NCBI GenBank assembly: GCA_002331625.1
Contig: DCZN01000077.1
Location: 1 to 28,917, forward strand
Direction of reading: 5' to 3'
DNA length: 28,917 bases
From: Nitrospira sp. UBA2083
GTDB lineage: Bacteria; Nitrospirota; Nitrospiria; Nitrospirales; Nitrospiraceae
The position numbers and the translations under genes were made by a program. Shown here in pieces: positions 1 through 7,944 of this stretch (within the stretch, counting starts at the first letter, position 1; each line of letters opens with the position of its first letter). Under the pieces are notes generated by a model. The model was given only the letters and a program-made list of their open reading frames with translations, was not told the origin of the DNA and ran no database searches.

Positions 1-30
1 GAAACCGGTCGCCCCCCTTTCTTCAAAATC

Positions 31-132
31 GTGAAGCGTCAATCGTTCCAGGTTTCATGTTCAAAGTTTCAATTTGTGCAAAAGCCAAAAACCTCAAACC
101 TGACATTTGAAACCGTTGGCCAATCGCTTCAC
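31..132. repeat. Imperfect long inverted repeat downstream of nnrS
   Basis: The arms at 31-60 and 103-132 are each 30 bases and are inverted copies at their ends. The outer 8 bases GTGAAGCG pair with CGCTTCAC, and the inner GGTTTCA pairs with TGAAACC. The segments between are diverged. The 42-base centre is rich in short runs such as TTTCA and AAACC. It lies just past the 3' end of the minus-strand nnrS gene. It could be a structured 3' end of that transcript or a copy of a dispersed intergenic palindrome. No protein-coding signal is visible in 1-213. Confidence 0.5.
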
Positions 133-213
133 CCTCCTGTACGACGTGTCTTATAGATACCCATCATACCGCAGAGGTCAATGGGTTGCCACAGTTCGAC
201 TCATAAGACCCCC

Positions 214-1458
214 CTATTCATCGAGGCTTGGGCGGGCAAGGTACGGGCCATACACAACGGCAAAGAGGAGATAGGCTCCACTCCAGCAAAGGGCTGACAG
301 GCCCAGCATTCCGTGCGTCAATGTCGTGGGAGCATCGGGGCTCGGTGTGAAAATTCGTAGTAATGCCGCGATATTGATCAGTATGTAAATGCCCACCGTG
401 AGCCGATCAGCATGGCGCGGCCTCCCCGTGTGGCCGAGGCTGGCACGAGTCATCACGGCCAACGTCATCGTGCCCATGGCCCCGGTAGTGAGAAGATGAA
501 TCGCGTTCCCAGTGGGAATGCCTAATCCCAGAATTGCGGTGCCGAGGGCCAGCAAGTACAGCCCAACCCACAGATAGCCCACATGGAGGATCAGCACGAG
601 CGGTTCCCGCCATGTGCGCCAGCCTTTCCAGCGCAGCAGGCGCCCCACACTGGCCACGCCGGCCACGCTCAACATGATTCCGGCCCAGATACTGTCCGGT
701 TGAAAGGTCCAAGAGCTGACTCCTACGAGCACGAGGCCGATGGCAGCCCCGTCCATCCGAGAAAATACTTCCGGTAGTTGGGTCTGATTCCGATCAGCCA
801 GGAACTCACGCGTAAAGGTGGGCGTGAGGCGTCCGCCGATGACGGTCAGCATCATGGTCATCACCGACAAAGCAAGCCGTTCGGGGAAATCCGTCGAGGC
901 GCCTCGTAGTGCAGAAAGGTGAAACAGAATGTTCGTGACCGCATAGAGACTTACTAGGATGCCAACCGGTGCCCGGTCCCACGCTTTTGCCGCGGCGATC
1001 TCCCTCCAGATGTAGGTAGCCAAGATGACCAAAAACGCTCCATCAACAATCGCCGCCGCGGGACCTCCGGCCAACGGCACGGTGACAAGCAGTCGTCCGG
1101 CCAGCCATAGCAGAAACATCCCCAGCAATGGGCCGCCTCTGAGCGGCATACGGTCCGTCCAGTTGGGCAGGGCAGTCAGCAGAAATCCAGCGATCAACGC
1201 CGGCAAATACCCAAACAACATCTCATGCACGTGCCACTCGCGGGCAGGATAGAGGAAATCCGCTTGCACACGGCCAGCGAACAAGACGACCCACATCGGA
1301 ACCGCCAGGCCAACGAACATTGCGGCACCGAGAAAGAACGGTCTAAACCCGTAGGACAAGAAGGGTGGGCCGGTGTAGCGTGGGAAAACCGGCTCGTCAG
1401 TCTCTTCTATTCGTGTCCCACCAGGCTGATTCATGATCGGAAGCTGTTGGATAGACAT
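214..1458 (-). CDS. nnrS: NnrS family multi-pass membrane protein
   Basis: The 414-residue protein is almost entirely hydrophobic, with about 12 predicted membrane helices. It matches the NnrS family, whose members are haem- and copper-containing inner membrane proteins linked to protection from nitric oxide and nitrosative stress. Family-like stretches are the early SYGFRPFFLGAA segment (residues 35-46), the WHVHEMLFGY segment near residue 75-84, where a histidine pair is typical, and GGRLTPTFTREFL near 207-219. A short soluble N-terminus precedes the first helix. The ATG start has only a weak ribosome site (GAGAC). No nor or nir genes are beside it, so its partner pathway is not visible here. 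A role in NO tolerance fits a nitrite-metabolising host but is inferred. Confidence 0.88.
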   Translation of the reverse strand: MSIQQLPIMNQPGGTRIEETDEPVFPRYTGPPFLSYGFRPFFLGAAMFVGLAVPMWVVLFAGRVQADFLYPAREWHVHEMLFGYLPALIAGFLLTALPNWTDRMPLRGGPLLGMFLLWLAGRLLVTVPLAGGPAAAIVDGAFLVILATYIWREIAAAKAWDRAPVGILVSLYAVTNILFHLSALRGASTDFPERLALSVMTMMLTVIGGRLTPTFTREFLADRNQTQLPEVFSRMDGAAIGLVLVGVSSWTFQPDSIWAGIMLSVAGVASVGRLLRWKGWRTWREPLVLILHVGYLWVGLYLLALGTAILGLGIPTGNAIHLLTTGAMGTMTLAVMTRASLGHTGRPRHADRLTVGIYILINIAALLRIFTPSPDAPTTLTHGMLGLSALCWSGAYLLFAVVYGPYLARPSLDE

Positions 1459-1793
1459 GCGTCTCGCGATTGTCAGCGGTGAATTGAGACGATGTCAACT
1501 GATCGTGGGTAACATCAAGACCAGGCGTATCACGACCCTCTCGCAATCTTCTTATGTACGTACTGCTGTATCATTTCGTCTCTCCTGGCGTATCGATTAA
1601 GATACGAACCCTCGCCCCAATGTTTGTGTCAGACGACACTTGTCCCCAGGGAATGTACGAAAACCCCTTTACTGACGGGATCCGCGCACAACTTCTCCAT
1701 GTCATTTATTCTGGCATCATCATTGCGTTTAAGGATCAGTACATAACGAGCACGACAATCGGTGCTCATCCAAATTATCAAGGAGGGGTCCCC
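1459..1793. other. Intergenic region between divergent nnrS and small zinc-ribbon gene
   Basis: This 335-base stretch separates two divergent genes, so it should hold both promoters. It contains two short perfect hairpins: CGTATC/GATACG at 1589-1594 and 1601-1606, and GTGTC/GACAC at 1625-1629 and 1634-1638. An open frame runs in from 1554, but the strong ribosome site sits much later, at 1780-1786. I see no convincing -35/-10 pair. Confidence 0.4.
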
Positions 1794-2015
1794 ATGACAT
1801 GCGTGAGATGCAATGGCCTGCTGGTGGTCGATCATTTACTGGATATGCAAGAAAGTTATCTGCCGATGTGGATGCAGGCTCTCCGCTGTGTGGCCTGTGG
1901 CAATATCGTGGACCCGTTGATTCATTTTCACCGCACGACCAAGCGTGCCCGAAGAGCCAAGCAGCTCACGACGCGCCTGGTCAAACGGGCGAATCGACCA
2001 GCAGTGGCAGCATAA
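1794..2015 (+). CDS. Small CxxC...CxxC zinc-ribbon protein
   Basis: This 73-residue protein has two CxxC pairs, C3/C6 and C32/C35, separated by 25 residues. That spacing suits a single zinc-ribbon knuckle binding one metal ion. The C-terminal third, after about residue 45, is strongly basic with many Arg and Lys, which could contact nucleic acid. The frame is open from 1554. I place the start at 1794 because AAGGAGGGG lies 5-6 bases upstream and the first CxxC begins immediately after the Met. The upstream 80 codons look non-coding. Small proteins of this pattern are, to my knowledge, numerous in Nitrospira genomes. No function is established, and a regulatory or RNA-binding role is only a guess. 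Confidence 0.65.
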   Translation: MTCVRCNGLLVVDHLLDMQESYLPMWMQALRCVACGNIVDPLIHFHRTTKRARRAKQLTTRLVKRANRPAVAA

Positions 2016-2020
2016 GAGTC

Positions 2021-2042
2021 TGGCGGTGCTATGCCACCGCCA
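2021..2042 (+). terminator. Hairpin just after the zinc-ribbon gene
   Basis: A perfect 8-base stem TGGCGGTG/CACCGCCA with a 6-base loop starts 6 bases past the stop codon. No T run follows, so it is only terminator-like. It may instead stabilise the 3' end. Confidence 0.35.
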
Positions 2043-2720
2043 CTGTGGAGTCCGCGCCCTGGTCCATACGGGGCTTCTTCAAGGTATGTCTGCGCCGCGT
2101 CGGCTTGAGAGCACCCCTAGTGCCTACCTCCAGCAATTGATGGTGACACTGCCGTGTGCCGATGCCTAGCCTTCGAAGAGTGTCATTCCCAGCGACGTTG
2201 CATCCAATTCTCTGTCGATGATGGCCCTATGAGTCCTGAAGATCTTCCCTTGTGAGCACGACGAACAATTTTCTCACCACTCCGGCATTATTTCTTTCTT
2301 CAGCCCATTTGAGTAAAACAAGAAATTGAACCCTGTAGGCCTGGCTCTGATGTTATCGAATTAGATTCAGGTGTTGAATCCAATTAGATACTACTAAAAA
2401 GGATCAAGCCCCTAGCAATCCTATAACCTCCCGTTATTCCAATATTAATTTATTTTGAACGAGCATCTCACCATGCGGCATGTCGTTTGCTTAACGTGAC
2501 GTAGCGATAGGCGATCGGTTCGGCAGAACGCAGCCGTCAAAATGCTTCTATTTACCGTTCCTAATGGTTAGCTGTTGACCGCCTTAAATTGCGTGCATTA
2601 TAAACGTCGTCCGAGACGGCTTTGTAATGCTGGGGGGCTCCACTAAGGGCCTTTCACCTAGCCGATCCAATGGTGCCGTTACGCACTACGTTTTATTGTC
2701 CTACTCAAAAGGAGGCTTCG
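2043..2720. other. Long gene-free stretch, AT-rich in the middle
   Basis: About 680 bases hold no convincing gene. Short open frames at 1799-2140 and 1945-2169 overlap the zinc-ribbon gene in other frames and lack ribosome sites. From about 2240 to 2460 the DNA is visibly AT-rich. There the direct repeat AATTAGAT occurs at 2359-2366 and 2382-2389, flanking an inverted pair GATTCA/TGAATC at 2364-2369 and 2375-2380. The right end carries the promoter and a leader of about 110 bases for the next gene. Confidence 0.45.
2575..2604 (+). promoter_or_regulatory. Sigma70-type promoter for the cupredoxin-propeller gene
   Basis: TTGACC at 2575-2580 and TATAAA at 2599-2604 are separated by 18 bases; TTATAA one base earlier gives a 17-base spacer. 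Both hexamers match consensus at 5 of 6 positions. Transcription would start near 2611, leaving a leader of about 110 bases before the ATG at 2721. Confidence 0.6.
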
Positions 2721-4787
2721 ATGAAGAGGTACTTTAGTTTTGGAGCGGCTCTCTGCCTGGCGGCGGGAGTAGCTGGTTGTTCGGGTGACGAGACTGCGCC
2801 GCCAGCGGCAGGGCCTGCGCCCAATCCGATTCCCGCTGCCGTCACATTTGATGTGACAGACGAAGCGGGTCATTGGTTTGATCTCGGCAGCGCCAATAAG
2901 CTTGCAGGAACCCAGTCCCTGGCCATAGTGAAGCCAGGCGATAAGGTGGCATTCCTTCAAACCAGGTCGATACATGGCCCAAATGGTGCTGGCCCGTCGC
3001 GTGTTGAGAGCTTCCATACCGTCACGAGCCTGATTTGGCCAGCCACTGCGACTGCAGCAGAGCGTATCGATCAGGACAAAGCGAACAAGGACGATCATGA
3101 GGTAACATTGAACGCGCCTGGTCTCTATGTGTTCGTGTGCAAGCTGCACCCCTATATGCTGGCAGGCGTGATCGTGGATGATCCAGATACGAAAACCTCA
3201 AGTGGGGGACCAGCCTTCGACATTGGCGACAAACTTCATCTCTTTGGAGTGACCCATACAGCGGATGTTCGAACGGCCGCAGACGAAACCAAGGCGTTTT
3301 CCAGCAACTCAAACCTTGGACTTAGGTTGTTACGTGCATTCTTCGTGGTTACCAGCCCAACGAACTGGAAGGACTACACCAAGGTGGGACAAGCTTATAA
3401 GCCGTCCTATCCTCCAGTTCCAGTTAAGGTCAATCCCGTCGGTGCTCTTCCACTTCCAAATGGGATTGTCCCTGATTTGAATGCGGCCCTGCAGGGTAGA
3501 TTTGATGGCGAGACCATCCCAACCGTTACAAAAAAACCAACCGTCGATGGAATCGGTGAGGTGTGGGTCGACACGGCCTACGAGACGACCACCGGCAAGG
3601 GCGCAGCCTATCCCAGCACAGCGACCGTGGTCGATGTGGAAGGAGCGGGCAAATGGACGGTGAAGCGCAAGATTGCTCTACCAGCGCAGAAGATGAACAA
3701 CGCACACAACTTCTGGGCCAGCGAGGATCAGAAGCAGATCTACAACACCGAGTGGCACGGCAAGAGTCTATATGTCCATAATCGCGAGGACGGCGCACTC
3801 TTGCAGGAAATCGAGCTCGGCAATGATCCCGCTCACGTGATGACCAGGATCGGGAATGCGACCAGGGGTGAGCAGGTCCACGTGGGATTGAACGGGGAAG
3901 ATGCGGTGGTCGAGCTAAATAAGGGCACCAATGGAAACCTGACCATTAATCGGCGGATTCTGGTCCAGAATCCCGGTGAGAAGCAAGCCCAGCCACATGC
4001 CCACTGGATGGGCCATGACGGCGAGGCGATGGTGACCCCGAACTCCAATACCAATGACTCCACGTTCTGGGATTTCATCACCGACAAGATCAAAGCAAAG
4101 CCTGCCACCGGGACCCTGCCAATCGCCTCAGGAATCAACCCAGACTCGACGAAGTACTATGTCTCCAACTATCTGGGCCATAGTATCTCCGTCATCGATA
4201 TGGCGACCGGGAACAACATCAACAACATCAGTTTGCTCCAAAACTATGACCCAATTTCTGGCAGTGTTGGAGGAAACGGGGCGATCGGTGGGCTGCCGAT
4301 TCAAACGCCGGTGAGCCCGGATGGGAAATACGTGATCACGGGGAACACCTTGACTGCGACGATCACGATCATCGATACCGCTGCAGATGGCGGGAAAGGC
4401 GCTCTCGTCAAGAGCATCGCGTGCGATCCAGGCTGTCACGGCGTGAACTTCGGCGCCAAGAAGGGTGGCGGATACTACGCCTATATCACCAGCAAGTTCT
4501 CCAACCGGCTGATCGTATTAGATTACGATAAAAACAACGACGGCAACGTCGATGATGCCGAGATAGCTGGCTGGGTGGTACTGGCTGACGACAACGCACC
4601 GAGCGATGATACGATCAACGGCAACAAGGGCATGGGTGGACAGGGCATATTGGCTGTACCTAACGTGTATAACGGCTGGGTACAGAAGTTGCCCTCCGGT
4701 GAAGGTGCCAATAGCTTCTGCGGACAACTAACTGCCGCACAGCGGAGTCCGTTCGCGGGCACTGTCATTACCCCTTGCACCCCATAG
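2721..4787 (+). CDS. Exported lipoprotein: cupredoxin domain fused to a beta-propeller
   Basis: The 688-residue product starts with a lipoprotein signal: basic start, hydrophobic run and lipobox VAGC with Cys20. The frame is open from 2670, but the start at 2721 is chosen because AAAAGGAGG lies just upstream and the signal peptide begins there. Residues about 40-153 form a cupredoxin-like domain with His99 in an FHTVTS motif and Cys140, His143 and Met146 in CKLHPYM, a type 1 copper ligand set. Residues about 270-660 look like beta-propeller blades (repeated SPDGKYV and ISVIDMATG-like strands). They contain His329, His346, His372, His426/428/432, His487 and His573. Residues 603-614 are a perfect EF-hand-type loop, DKNNDGNVDDAE. 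A CX3CH motif lies at 568-573. It is probably a periplasmic membrane-anchored copper redox protein. The substrate is unknown. Nitrous oxide reductase has the same two folds in the opposite order. Confidence 0.75.
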   Translation: MKRYFSFGAALCLAAGVAGCSGDETAPPAAGPAPNPIPAAVTFDVTDEAGHWFDLGSANKLAGTQSLAIVKPGDKVAFLQTRSIHGPNGAGPSRVESFHTVTSLIWPATATAAERIDQDKANKDDHEVTLNAPGLYVFVCKLHPYMLAGVIVDDPDTKTSSGGPAFDIGDKLHLFGVTHTADVRTAADETKAFSSNSNLGLRLLRAFFVVTSPTNWKDYTKVGQAYKPSYPPVPVKVNPVGALPLPNGIVPDLNAALQGRFDGETIPTVTKKPTVDGIGEVWVDTAYETTTGKGAAYPSTATVVDVEGAGKWTVKRKIALPAQKMNNAHNFWASEDQKQIYNTEWHGKSLYVHNREDGALLQEIELGNDPAHVMTRIGNATRGEQVHVGLNGEDAVVELNKGTNGNLTINRRILVQNPGEKQAQPHAHWMGHDGEAMVTPNSNTNDSTFWDFITDKIKAKPATGTLPIASGINPDSTKYYVSNYLGHSISVIDMATGNNINNISLLQNYDPISGSVGGNGAIGGLPIQTPVSPDGKYVITGNTLTATITIIDTAADGGKGALVKSIACDPGCHGVNFGAKKGGGYYAYITSKFSNRLIVLDYDKNNDGNVDDAEIAGWVVLADDNAPSDDTINGNKGMGGQGILAVPNVYNGWVQKLPSGEGANSFCGQLTAAQRSPFAGTVITPCTP

Positions 4788-4843
4788 AAGTTTGTCCAAG
4801 CTACCGGGATCATCCTGGTGTCTAACATAGCTGCCTAGTGTGG

Positions 4844-4879
4844 GGCCCGGTGCGGAGGCGAGAACCACTGCACCGGGCC
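4844..4879 (+). terminator. Intrinsic-type terminator after the copper lipoprotein gene
   Basis: A perfect 10-base GC-rich stem, GGCCCGGTGC pairing with GCACCGGGCC, has a 16-base loop. It is followed by TTCTCATT. It lies 57 bases past the stop codon. The T run is weak, but the stem is strong. It also sits before the 3' end of the convergent recQ gene and separates the two. Confidence 0.65.
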
Positions 4880-4929
4880 TTCTCATTCCGATCACAGAGG
4901 CGGAGAGATGAGGTAACTGATGGCGGACG

Positions 4930-6792
4930 CTAGTGAGACCCATTAACTATGGCCAAAACCCGCCGTCCGTATCGTTCCGCTTTCATCTCGCCGATGCCTG
5001 GTATTTCTAAGAGTGCCGCCGGTGTCTCCGGCTTGGAACCGGCGATCGCCTTCAACGTCTTATCGTGAAAAATGAGGAAGGGTGCGACGCCTTCTTCCTC
5101 GGCCAGTTCAGAACGGAGCTGTCTGAGCCGTTCAACGAGCTGTCTATCCGGCAGCGATCCCTGCAACATACTGGTGGGTGCCGCATGCAAACGGTTCGGT
5201 TTTTCTCCTAATCCATGGGATGAAGCGTCCCTCACCTGTTCCGATTCGACCGTCCGAATCCCTTGCAGCACCTCTCGTCCTTTTGAGGTCAGCTCAAGCG
5301 TGGGGTACTCCATTCCTTCAACCCGCAGATATCCGGACCCGACAAGAGCCTTCACAAGATTCGTGACCGACGCTTTTGTCTCGGTGCGGCAGCTGCCGTA
5401 CGTTGGGCAGTCTGCTGCGCCGCAGCCGAGCAACGCTTTTGATCGACTCCCGCGAAGGATGTCGACGATGCGCCCCACGCCAAACCGTCCTCCGCACCAG
5501 GCCACCGTGTCCAGGATTGTTCGTGCGGAGCCAGTCGTCTCACGCGAGGCTCCTCGGCTCGACTGCGGCACCGGCCTCACACAGCGATCACACAAGCCGC
5601 AAGGGCCCAACGCCGCCTCAGCCTGATCGCTAAAGTAATCAAGAATCGCGAGTTGCCGACAGGTTGATCCCGATACGTACGCCAGCAATTCTCGCAGCAA
5701 TGTCGCCATCCGTTCGGCACGCTCACTTCGATCAGTATCCTTGGAAGCCTGCGCAATAAAATACTCCTGCGTGGCCACATCGCGTTCATGGAATAACAAC
5801 GCACAGGCAGCCGGCTGTCCATCGCGGCCCGCCCGCCCGGCCTCTTGGTAGTAGGCCTCTATACTTCCCGGAATATCGAAATGGACGACGAGCCGGACAT
5901 CAGGTTTATCGATCCCCATGCCGAACGCATTCGTCGCAACCAGCATTCTCAACGCCCCCCGACGAAAATCGTCATGCACCAGTCGCCGCTCTTCATCCGA
6001 GAGCCCGGCGTGGTAGTACCCGACCGAGGGATGGGACTGTCCCAACCAACCCGCCACCTCCTCCACCGTTCGGCGCGTCGCACAGTAGACAAGGATCGTG
6101 CCTTGCTCTGTTCCATGGACCAAGCGTTCCACCAATCCGAGCTTCTCCCGAAGGGTCTGACAGCGATGCACGGAGAGGGCAAGATTCTTCCGCCGAAATC
6201 CTGCGACCAGTCGGAACGGCTCACGAAGCGCCAGCCGTTGACACAAATCCGTTTGCACGCGCGCGGTGGCCGTCGCCGTCAGAGCCAAACAGGGTGGATT
6301 CGTAAGCTCCCGACGCAGGCGCCCGATCTTGAGATAATCGGGCCTGAAATCATGGCCCCACTGGGAAATACAGTGCGCTTCATCCACCACCAGCAGCGAG
6401 ACCCAGAGGGAACGCAACAGCCGAAGAAACCCTTCGTGTTGCATCCGTTCCGGTGCGAGGTAGAGCAGTTGAACTCGCCGCTGTTGGAGATCTTCCAGCA
6501 CCAGGCTCTTTTCCAACCCGCTGAGCCCGGAGTGAAAGGCCACCGCAGCAATTCTCCGCTGCTTCATGGCTGTCACCTGATCCTGCATCAAGGCGATGAG
6601 CGGCGAAATCACCAGCGTCAGCCCCGGCAGAATGGTCGCCGGCAATTGGTAGCACAGCGACTTTCCCTGCCCGGTCGCCATCACAGCCATGGCATCACGC
6701 CCATCCAGCACGGCACGGATGACATCTTCTTGGCCGGGCCGAAACGTCGTAAACCCGAACCGTTCATTCAGCTGTCGAGTCAGATCATCCAC
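4930..6792 (-). CDS. recQ: RecQ-type ATP-dependent DNA helicase
   Basis: The 620-residue protein has the full RecQ layout. Helicase motif I is TGQGKS at 40-45, and the DEAH box is at 137-140, followed by CISQWGHDFRPDY. Domain 2 has the GMGIDKPDVR and QEAGRAGRDG motifs. A zinc-binding cluster (TCRQ...CGLCDRC) follows, then a winged-helix RQC region. An HRDC domain occupies roughly the last 70 residues. It should unwind DNA 3' to 5' in recombination and fork repair. The start is a GTG; an in-frame stop five codons upstream rules out a longer protein, and no Shine-Dalgarno is visible. A TATACT at 6850-6845 on this strand with TCGACT 18 bases before it may be the promoter. The winged-helix region has three extra cysteines (GCGAADC...GSC) where relatives I recall have non-Cys residues. 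Confidence 0.96.
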   Translation of the reverse strand: MDDLTRQLNERFGFTTFRPGQEDVIRAVLDGRDAMAVMATGQGKSLCYQLPATILPGLTLVISPLIALMQDQVTAMKQRRIAAVAFHSGLSGLEKSLVLEDLQQRRVQLLYLAPERMQHEGFLRLLRSLWVSLLVVDEAHCISQWGHDFRPDYLKIGRLRRELTNPPCLALTATATARVQTDLCQRLALREPFRLVAGFRRKNLALSVHRCQTLREKLGLVERLVHGTEQGTILVYCATRRTVEEVAGWLGQSHPSVGYYHAGLSDEERRLVHDDFRRGALRMLVATNAFGMGIDKPDVRLVVHFDIPGSIEAYYQEAGRAGRDGQPAACALLFHERDVATQEYFIAQASKDTDRSERAERMATLLRELLAYVSGSTCRQLAILDYFSDQAEAALGPCGLCDRCVRPVPQSSRGASRETTGSARTILDTVAWCGGRFGVGRIVDILRGSRSKALLGCGAADCPTYGSCRTETKASVTNLVKALVGSGYLRVEGMEYPTLELTSKGREVLQGIRTVESEQVRDASSHGLGEKPNRLHAAPTSMLQGSLPDRQLVERLRQLRSELAEEEGVAPFLIFHDKTLKAIAGSKPETPAALLEIPGIGEMKAERYGRRVLAIVNGSH

Positions 6793-6916
6793 GAGAGAGG
6801 TGAATCAGACGAATGGGATCGTAATCAACATCACAGGAGAAAAGAGTATAGATGACTCGCCGCAGGCAAGTCGAGGCAGCTGGGAGAGTCGAGCGAAAAG
6901 ACGTGATCGAGAATGA

Positions 6917-7441
6917 TTAGGCCGCGAGCGAATCTGTGTCAGCCGCTTGATCTCCAAGCCGATGCAATCCATCGAGCCGTTGGATCTTCGGCTGATACGC
7001 AATCACCTTGCGCAGAATCATGGCCTTCAAGTCTTCATCCTCAATGTGCGAGAGCGCGTCATGCGCCCCGGCCATCTCGCCGTCTTGTGCCAGATGGGCG
7101 GCAATGCCGATCAGTGGAAGGATCCCGGCATTACCCATGGCTTTTGCGATCTCAATGGCTCCTGACCGGTCCCCAGCCTTGATAAAGAGTTGCGGGAGTT
7201 CAAGATAGAAGTGACTGGCCAGGAGCGACGGGTCGGGACAGGAGAGGATCGTGTCCTTCACCGCCGGCACATTGCCCCGCTCCGATTCCACGAACAGCAT
7301 CATCTGCCAGGCATCTCTCAAATACCGTTTGTCCGCGATCTCGCTCGCCGTTTGTTTTGCCCCGGCCGTATCGCCAGCCAGCGCTTTTCTAATCACCTGA
7401 TTCTTCAATTCCTCGTCGGTGGATGCATGGGTTGGCATCAT
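6917..7441 (-). CDS. Helical-repeat hypothetical protein
   Basis: I do not recognise this 174-residue protein by name. It is soluble with no signal peptide and looks wholly alpha-helical. Alternating Ala/Leu-rich helices such as AGAKQTASEIADK, GAIEIAKAMGNAG and GAHDALSHIEDEDLKAM suggest three or four TPR-like or alpha-solenoid units, hence a protein-interaction scaffold. The ATG is preceded by GAGAGGAG at good spacing; a second ATG follows directly. It is on the same strand as recQ and 124 bases upstream of it, but that gap holds a likely recQ promoter, so they need not be one operon. A palindrome sits about 135 bases upstream. Confidence 0.7.
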   Translation of the reverse strand: MMPTHASTDEELKNQVIRKALAGDTAGAKQTASEIADKRYLRDAWQMMLFVESERGNVPAVKDTILSCPDPSLLASHFYLELPQLFIKAGDRSGAIEIAKAMGNAGILPLIGIAAHLAQDGEMAGAHDALSHIEDEDLKAMILRKVIAYQPKIQRLDGLHRLGDQAADTDSLAA

Positions 7442-7574
7442 GGTGTGGCTCCTCTCTGGATGTCATGAGCGTGGTCAATTCAGAAAAATCAGAGCACCTG
7501 TTCCGAAATGTAACCGTGAACATCGTTGTTGTCGATTTTTTCCGGAAATTTGACAGGCCGATGCATCACACAAT

Positions 7575-7590
7575 TGAGATGAACATCTCA
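7575..7590. promoter_or_regulatory. Perfect palindrome, possible operator
   Basis: TGAGATGAACATCTCA has 7-base arms around an AA centre. The size and symmetry fit a site for a dimeric repressor. It lies about 135 bases upstream of the minus-strand gene starting at 7441. No regulator can be assigned. Confidence 0.35.
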
Positions 7591-7910
7591 CACGACTGAT
7601 CTGAGCAGTTTCCTCGATGACGATGCAGAGTTGGAATCGATATACGGCAGAAAAAACAGAGAAGACAGTGAAGGCTAGTCTAGGATCATGCTAGGTACAG
7701 CATCCTCCAACCGAGACCTCGAGTGTACCCGCCAACCGTGTCACTGCAAGACGATATGAGACAGAAACCCATCTGCGGCGAGGAAAGTTCTGCCACCAAT
7801 AAAATATGGCAACAACGGCCTTACATCCAAAGATTGCTATTCCTTAAGTCATTGAATTAGTTATTGATTATACAGACAGCAACCCTAAGCAGTCCGCTTT
7901 CTCAGTTCAC

Positions 7911-7938
7911 TTGCGCATATAAAATGTCCGGCTATACT
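7911..7938 (+). promoter_or_regulatory. Promoter placed almost on the HicB-like start codon
   Basis: TTGCGC at 7911-7916 and TATACT at 7933-7938 have a 16-base spacer. The expected start of transcription is about 7945, which is the A of the preferred ATG. This would give a leaderless mRNA, consistent with the absence of a Shine-Dalgarno. Confidence 0.45.
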
Positions 7939-7944
7939 TTCCCA

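Larger units (their letters stand above)
7442..7944. other. Gene-free divergent intergenic region
   Basis: About 500 bases lie between the minus-strand helical-repeat gene and the plus-strand HicB-like gene. No credible coding frame is present. It contains a 16-base perfect palindrome (7575-7590). It also has a bulged stem at 7682-7705 (AGGA, TCA bulge, TGCT, loop, AGCATCCT) and, at the right end, a promoter for the HicB-like gene. Confidence 0.45.

Noticed and set aside
31..132. CRISPR-like repeat array at the left edge
   Set aside because: Only one diverged inverted pair is present; there are no regularly spaced identical direct repeats.
1799..2169. Two plus-strand open frames overlapping the zinc-ribbon gene
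   Set aside because: They are alternative-frame readings of a gene with a strong ribosome site, and they have no motifs.
5845..6855. 336-codon plus-strand open frame inside recQ
   Set aside because: It is antisense to a well-supported RecQ helicase and its amino acid content (Pro, Arg, His rich) is that of an antisense frame.
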